A stretch of DNA of 11,099 nt from Gammaproteobacteria bacterium (GTDB lineage: Bacteria > Pseudomonadota > Gammaproteobacteria > Arenicellales > Poriferihabitantaceae): assembly GCA_024679435.1 (NCBI GenBank), contig JAIBDK010000043.1, forward strand, positions 1-11,099. The letters are read 5' to 3'. Of this stretch, positions 6,556 through 11,099 are shown in pieces. The notes beneath the pieces are model-generated. The model worked only from the letters and a program-made list of their open reading frames with translations, had not been told where the DNA came from and did no database searches. The stretch's first letter is position 1. Every line of letters starts with the position of its first letter. The translations under genes and the position numbers were made by a program.

Positions 6556-9500
6556 ATGCCAGAGCTCGAGTCCATTAGAAGATTAATCCGCACATCACAT
6601 CTGTTAAACGATGCAAAGGTCATTGAATCACAACTCACCGGATCCGCCATAACAACGGACCAAAGGAATCAGTTTTGCACTGACGCGGCATCATTGATAA
6701 ATCTGATCCGGAATGACAACAACCCCGGATTAATGGAAGTTTTTCTGGCTGAGTACGGGCTGTCAACGGATGAGGGCATTGCACTCATGTGTTTAGCTGA
6801 AGCATTATTGAGAGTACCGGATGCCGAAACCATTGACGATTTAATTGAAGATAAAATCGCACCATCCAGCTGGGGAAAACACCTCGGAAAATCATCATCA
6901 TCGCTGGTAAATGCCTCAACATGGGGACTGATGCTAACCGGAAAAGTGCTCGATGATGACAACACCGCTGGCGTCGCCCGGCTTCTTCATGGAGCCGTTA
7001 AGCGTCTTGGAGAGCCTCTAATTCGATCCGCTGTAAAACGTGCCATGCAGGAAATGGGTAACCAGTTCGTGCTGGGAGAAACTATTGCAGCCGCAACAAA
7101 ACGAAGTCAGGAATTAGAGGATAGAGGGTTTAGCTATTCCTACGATATGCTCGGTGAAGCCGCTTTAACCGCGGGAGATGCGAAAAAATACTATGAGGCT
7201 TACGAAAACTCAATTATAGAACTGGGTAAAACAGCCCGATCCGGCGATATTCGTGAAAATCCCGGAATCTCAATCAAACTGTCAGCCCTTCACCCTCGCT
7301 ACGAAGCGGGCCAGCGTGACCGAGTAATAACGGAATTGACGCAAAGTACACTGGCGTTGGCGACACTGGCTAAAAAATCCAATATGGGCTTCAACATCGA
7401 TGCAGAAGAGTCAGATCGACTGGATCTGTCACTTGACATCATCGAAGCTGTTTTATCAAACCACAGCCTCTCAGGGTGGGATGGCTTCGGAGTGGTCGTG
7501 CAGGCGTATGGCAAAAGGGCTTCACTGGTAATCGACTGGTTGTATACGCTATCGCGCAACCTTGATCGAAAAATTATGATTCGATTGGTTAAAGGTGCTT
7601 ACTGGGACACTGAAATCAAGCGCTCTCAGGTTGAAGGGTTACCCCATTTCCCTGTTTTTTCGCGTAAATCACTCACTGATATTTCCTATATTTGCTGTGC
7701 AGAGAAGTTGTTGAGCATGACGGATCGAATTTATCCGCAATTTGCCACGCACAACGCCCATTCAGTGTCCGCTGTGCTCACACTGGCTAACGATAAAGCA
7801 TTGAATAAATCAGCATTTGAATTTCAACGACTGCACGGCATGGGAGAGGTACTTCATCGCCAGGTGATGGAACAACACGGCACTCGCTGTCGAATCTACG
7901 CACCGGTTGGTGCCCATCGTGATTTACTGGCATATCTGGTGAGACGTTTACTTGAAAACGGCGCCAACTCCTCATTCGTCAATCAAATAGTGGATCAATC
8001 ATTACCTGCAGAGGAAATAGCGACGGATCCTTTTCTGATACTCGAGCAGAGTTCAGACACGCAACCCCAGCAAGCATCAGACCAAAAGATGCTCCATTTC
8101 AGTTTGCCGGCGGATATCTACAAACCTCAACGGAAGAATTCTCGAGGCTGGGATTTACATGACACCAATGACATCCTCGAAATTGAATCAGCGCGCCTGA
8201 GATTTGCGACCTTAAACTGGCACGCAAAGCCTATTATCGCAGGATCGATCACTGCACAGCAAAGCATACCAATCATTAATCCTGCGAACCCTGACGATCA
8301 GGTGGGCAGCGTAATAGAAGCCAGCATTGATGATGTAAAACTGGCACTTAGTAAAGCAAAAGTCTGGTCAGACGCAGAGATTCAAACCAAATCAAGTAAA
8401 AAAAATAATTCCTCCAGAGCAGAAATACTCAATAAAGCCGCTGATTTGTATGAGGAAAATTACGGGGAAATTTTCGCAGTACTAATTAGAGAAGCCGGGA
8501 AAACACCCGCTGACGCCATTGCGGAACTTCGTGAAGCGGTTGATTTTCTGCGTTATTACGCGACACGAATCGATGGCCTCGGGACGCGCATTCCGCGGGG
8601 AATTATCAGCAGCATTTCACCCTGGAACTTTCCGCTGGCAATTTTCACCGGGCAAATAGCAGCCGCTCTGGCAGCGGGAAATGCGGTATTGGCAAAACCT
8701 GCCGAATCTACGCCTCTCATTGCATCTGTTGCGATAAAATTAATGCATCAGGCTGGAGTACCCGTCGAAACGCTGCAACTATTACCCGGGCAGGGATCGA
8801 TCGTTGGCCAGCAACTGGTCAGCGACAATAGAGTTAATGGGGTTTGTTTTACCGGGTCTACTTCTACAGCTCAATCGATTAACCGCACAATGTCAGAAAA
8901 CCTGACAGCGGATGCGTTACTGATCGCCGAAACTGGCGGACTTAATGCCATGATAGTTGATTCAACTGCGCTACCGGAACAGGCTGTTCGCGACATCATC
9001 ACTTCCGCATTTCAATCCGCCGGTCAACGTTGCTCAGCACTTAGGTTGCTCTATCTCCAGGAAGACATTGCCTCGGATTTTATTAAAATGCTAACAGGAG
9101 CCATGGACGAACTGAATGTCGCCGATCCCTGGTTGTTGAGTACCGATATCGGGCCAGTCATTAACAAATCAGCGCTGACAGGCATTGCAAGCTATATTGA
9201 AAAAGCGCGTGATGAAGGGCGTCTTGTTAAGCAGTTGCAAGCACCAGAAGATGGATTATTTGTCGGGCCAGCTATCGTGAAAGTAAACGGAGTTGAAGAG
9301 TTGGAAAGGGAAATTTTCGGTCCGGTGCTCCATCTGACTACTTTCAAAGCAGAGCATCTGCAGGACATAGTATCCTCAATCAACAGCAGAGAATACGGAC
9401 TAACATTCGGGCTCCATACCCGAATTGATGACCGAGTTGAGCATATGGTATCTCAACTCAACGTTGGGAATATATATATCAACAGGAATCAGATTGGAGC

Positions 9501-10122
9501 TATTGTCGGCTCTCAGCCTTTTGGTGGTGAGGGACTATCAGGAACCGGCCCCAAAGCAGGCGGCCCTCACTACGTTGAGCGCTTTACTCTAAAAGACAAG
9601 GGATTTAATTTATTCCACAAGCCGCCAAGAGGTCTCGCTGTAGATGCACATGAATTGCAATACCGGCTTGACAGGCTTCCCGAAACGACCCGCATTCCGC
9701 TAAAAACCATTAACCTCCCGGGACCAACAGGAGAATCCAACCGATTATCAATCTTCCCAAAAGGAACCATACTATGTCTCGGCCCCACAATTGAGGATGC
9801 AAATGAACAGGTTCGAATAGCTGCCAGCGAAGGCTGCAACACTTTTGTCGTATGCCCGGATGCGCAAATTGCAAACAGCATTAACGGTCATTTAAAACGA
9901 AGTGATCTTTCAGGGCTTAATAATATTTCGGCAGTTGTCTTATGGGGTGATAATAAAGACCAGATTCAGGCACGCATCGCGTTGGCACAGAGAGGCGGTT
10001 CAATTATTCAATTGATATGTAATCATGATTTCGCCGAGCAATGCACCCTTGAGCGCCACGTCTGCATTGATACAACCGCCGCCGGAGGAAATACCAGACT
10101 GCTTTCTCAGGGCGATTCCTGA
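6556..10122 (+). CDS. putA: Bifunctional proline dehydrogenase / L-glutamate gamma-semialdehyde dehydrogenase PutA (no RHH domain)
   Basis: PutA oxidises proline to pyrroline-5-carboxylate with FAD, passing electrons to the quinone pool, then to glutamate with NAD+. The 1188-residue product starts with a helical arm (about 1-130). The proline dehydrogenase barrel (about 130-480) carries Lys346 (KGAYWD), Tyr448 (IYAPVG), and proline-contacting Arg463-Arg464 and Glu467 (YLVRRLLENG). The aldehyde dehydrogenase domain (about 560-1005) has SPWNFP (688-693), Lys714, Glu792 (AETGG), catalytic Cys826 (GQRCSA) and FGGEG (from 989). A C-terminal domain follows (about 1010-1188). There is no N-terminal ribbon-helix-helix domain, unlike E. 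coli PutA (1320 residues); this is the type B layout. It therefore should not repress its own gene, and control is probably by the divergent Lrp-type protein. Residues 611-619 form a polar Lys/Ser/Asn insertion containing an A8 run. The ATG start has a weak ribosome binding site. Confidence 0.97.
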   Translation: MPELESIRRLIRTSHLLNDAKVIESQLTGSAITTDQRNQFCTDAASLINLIRNDNNPGLMEVFLAEYGLSTDEGIALMCLAEALLRVPDAETIDDLIEDKIAPSSWGKHLGKSSSSLVNASTWGLMLTGKVLDDDNTAGVARLLHGAVKRLGEPLIRSAVKRAMQEMGNQFVLGETIAAATKRSQELEDRGFSYSYDMLGEAALTAGDAKKYYEAYENSIIELGKTARSGDIRENPGISIKLSALHPRYEAGQRDRVITELTQSTLALATLAKKSNMGFNIDAEESDRLDLSLDIIEAVLSNHSLSGWDGFGVVVQAYGKRASLVIDWLYTLSRNLDRKIMIRLVKGAYWDTEIKRSQVEGLPHFPVFSRKSLTDISYICCAEKLLSMTDRIYPQFATHNAHSVSAVLTLANDKALNKSAFEFQRLHGMGEVLHRQVMEQHGTRCRIYAPVGAHRDLLAYLVRRLLENGANSSFVNQIVDQSLPAEEIATDPFLILEQSSDTQPQQASDQKMLHFSLPADIYKPQRKNSRGWDLHDTNDILEIESARLRFATLNWHAKPIIAGSITAQQSIPIINPANPDDQVGSVIEASIDDVKLALSKAKVWSDAEIQTKSSKKNNSSRAEILNKAADLYEENYGEIFAVLIREAGKTPADAIAELREAVDFLRYYATRIDGLGTRIPRGIISSISPWNFPLAIFTGQIAAALAAGNAVLAKPAESTPLIASVAIKLMHQAGVPVETLQLLPGQGSIVGQQLVSDNRVNGVCFTGSTSTAQSINRTMSENLTADALLIAETGGLNAMIVDSTALPEQAVRDIITSAFQSAGQRCSALRLLYLQEDIASDFIKMLTGAMDELNVADPWLLSTDIGPVINKSALTGIASYIEKARDEGRLVKQLQAPEDGLFVGPAIVKVNGVEELEREIFGPVLHLTTFKAEHLQDIVSSINSREYGLTFGLHTRIDDRVEHMVSQLNVGNIYINRNQIGAIVGSQPFGGEGLSGTGPKAGGPHYVERFTLKDKGFNLFHKPPRGLAVDAHELQYRLDRLPETTRIPLKTINLPGPTGESNRLSIFPKGTILCLGPTIEDANEQVRIAASEGCNTFVVCPDAQIANSINGHLKRSDLSGLNNISAVVLWGDNKDQIQARIALAQRGGSIIQLICNHDFAEQCTLERHVCIDTTAAGGNTRLLSQGDS

Positions 10123-10181
10123 AACAGGAAATACATTGTAGACCCTTATGGAAGAAAGTGGATTTCGGACCCAGCCTCCGC

Positions 10182-10201
10182 TAAATAAAAAGACTTATTT
10201 A
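10182..10201. repeat. AT-rich inverted repeat between convergent putA and usp genes
   Basis: TAAATAA (10182-10188) and TTATTTA (10195-10201) flank a 6-nt loop, midway between the putA stop and the usp stop. On the minus strand the loop and arm are T-rich. The stem has no G-C pairs, so it would be a poor intrinsic terminator, though its position suits a bidirectional one. Confidence 0.3.
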
Positions 10202-10210
10202 CCAGTTTAG

Positions 10211-11050
10211 TCAGTGAGACATAATCACAGGAACCGTCATAGATTTCAGTAACGTTCGAGTCACTCCTCCGAGCATGATTTCCCGCAATCTCGAGGTGCC
10301 ATATCCACCCATAATCAGAACGTCAGCACCTTCATCCGACAACGCGTTCAAAATAACCGTGGACGTCGATGCGCCCCCGCTTGGAACACGATGAATCCGA
10401 TTATTAATGTTATGACAGTTGAGATGATCCGACACATTGTCACCCAACATTTCGCCATTGGCACGAGGATGATCCTGAGCATCCACTACCAGTATGATCA
10501 CCTCTTCCATCTGCTCCATCAGTGGCAACGAATCATGAACGGCTCGAGTAGACGCGGCACTGCCATCCCACGCGATTACAGCCCGCTTGCAGGGGATTCG
10601 ATGGGCTCCGATATAAGGCATGAAAAATACGGGGCGACCTGAAGCAAACAACACCGCTTCGGTAACTTCCTTAACAAATTCAACATTTGGATTATCCGGA
10701 TTTGCCTGACGCATGATATTGAGATCATAATTTCGAGCTAACTGCGACAGTCTGAGTCCAGCCTGATTGTCTTTGCATTCGATCAAACGCGTCCGGCAAT
10801 TAAGACCCGCTTCGTTCGCGATACTCATAAAGGAGTTGAGAATAGATTCAACCTGCTCTCGAGTCTCCTGCGCCAGTTTATCTCCAGCCTTTACTCCGAT
10901 TCGCATCAGAGTGTTAAGCGAGGGCGCAGCATTCAAAACTACGCCGGTCAGGCGCGCATCATTATATTTTGCGATAGACACTGCGGTATTGACTCGCTCA
11001 ATGTTTGAACCCCCATCATCCAGATAAACCAGAATATCTCTGTATTGCAT
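10211..11050 (-). CDS. Tandem-domain universal stress protein (UspA family)
   Basis: The 279-residue protein holds two Usp domains, about 1-145 and 150-279. Each opens with the usual strand plus Asp: ILVYLDDG, and later AVIAWDGS. The second domain ends with MGGYGTSRLREIMLGGVT, equivalent to the nucleotide-binding G-2x-G-9x-G-S/T motif. Gly248, Gly251 and Gly261 are present, but the final Ser/Thr position is Gly262. The first domain lacks this motif (NYDLNIMRQANPDNP), so at most one domain is likely to bind ATP. Such proteins are cytoplasmic and aid survival under starvation, redox or envelope stress; the specific role is unknown. The ATG at 11050 lacks a strong ribosome binding site. It is convergent with putA, 88 bp apart, and probably independently expressed. 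Bases 11051-11099 hold only its AT-rich upstream region. Confidence 0.9.
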   Translation of the reverse strand: MQYRDILVYLDDGGSNIERVNTAVSIAKYNDARLTGVVLNAAPSLNTLMRIGVKAGDKLAQETREQVESILNSFMSIANEAGLNCRTRLIECKDNQAGLRLSQLARNYDLNIMRQANPDNPNVEFVKEVTEAVLFASGRPVFFMPYIGAHRIPCKRAVIAWDGSAASTRAVHDSLPLMEQMEEVIILVVDAQDHPRANGEMLGDNVSDHLNCHNINNRIHRVPSGGASTSTVILNALSDEGADVLIMGGYGTSRLREIMLGGVTRTLLKSMTVPVIMSH

Positions 11051-11099
11051 TTAAGTAAACTCGTTTTAATTTAGCGCACTAGATTATCGGACATGTAAA

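Noticed and set aside
10391..11027. Plus-strand frames of 83 and 86 residues
   Set aside because: Both are antisense shadows of the universal stress protein gene.
1..11099. Mobile element, CRISPR array, toxin-antitoxin, defence or secondary-metabolite system
   Set aside because: No transposase, integrase, spaced direct repeats, paired small genes or biosynthetic enzymes were found; all confident genes are core metabolic, regulatory or stress families.

Overview
The window reads as ordinary housekeeping and catabolic chromosome from a proteobacterium, most likely a gammaproteobacterium. The grounds are a divergent ilvY/ilvC pair, a long class II ketol-acid reductoisomerase that is collinear with the E. 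coli enzyme, a ModF-type tandem ATPase, and a bifunctional PutA controlled by a separate Lrp-type regulator. By eye the base composition is moderate and fairly even. I see no insertion sequence, integrase, phage gene, tRNA, rRNA or CRISPR array, and I found no convincing undescribed system.

Layout: (1) 1-258, the 3' end of a dimethylarginine dimethylaminohydrolase/amidinotransferase-like gene (+). (2) 259-736, about 480 bp without a convincing gene; it holds a weak, frame-broken minus-strand coding remnant and a threefold hexamer repeat. (3) 737-2161, modF (-), downstream of ilvY (-). (4) ilvY and ilvC diverge around 3173-3293. This region carries two 15-bp operator-like repeats 30 bp apart, a good ilvY promoter candidate and a clear ilvC ribosome binding site. 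(5) ilvC (+), 3294-4772. (6) A stand-alone endonuclease/exonuclease/phosphatase-family hydrolase (+) with a TTG start, 4927-5766. (7) An Lrp/AsnC-family regulator (putR-like, -) divergent from putA (+, 6556-10122), with a perfect 17-bp palindrome beside the regulator's start codon. (8) A tandem-domain universal stress protein (-), convergent with putA.

Two regulatory pairs organise the window. IlvY probably activates ilvC (second step of isoleucine/valine synthesis) and limits its own expression. The Lrp-type protein probably senses proline or a related amino acid and controls PutA, which oxidises proline to glutamate. This PutA lacks the N-terminal ribbon-helix-helix DNA-binding domain of E. 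coli PutA, so it cannot repress its own gene as that one does; this fits an external regulator. The truncated arginine-derivative hydrolase at the left edge may belong to the same broad arginine/proline theme, but nothing ties it to putA directly.

The points most worth checking are: reassignment of the ilvY start to TTG at 3172; the phased IlvY operators; loss of two basic NADPH-loop residues in IlvC; an A8 run in putA with a -1-frame stop directly behind it; and the unexplained 259-736 segment.
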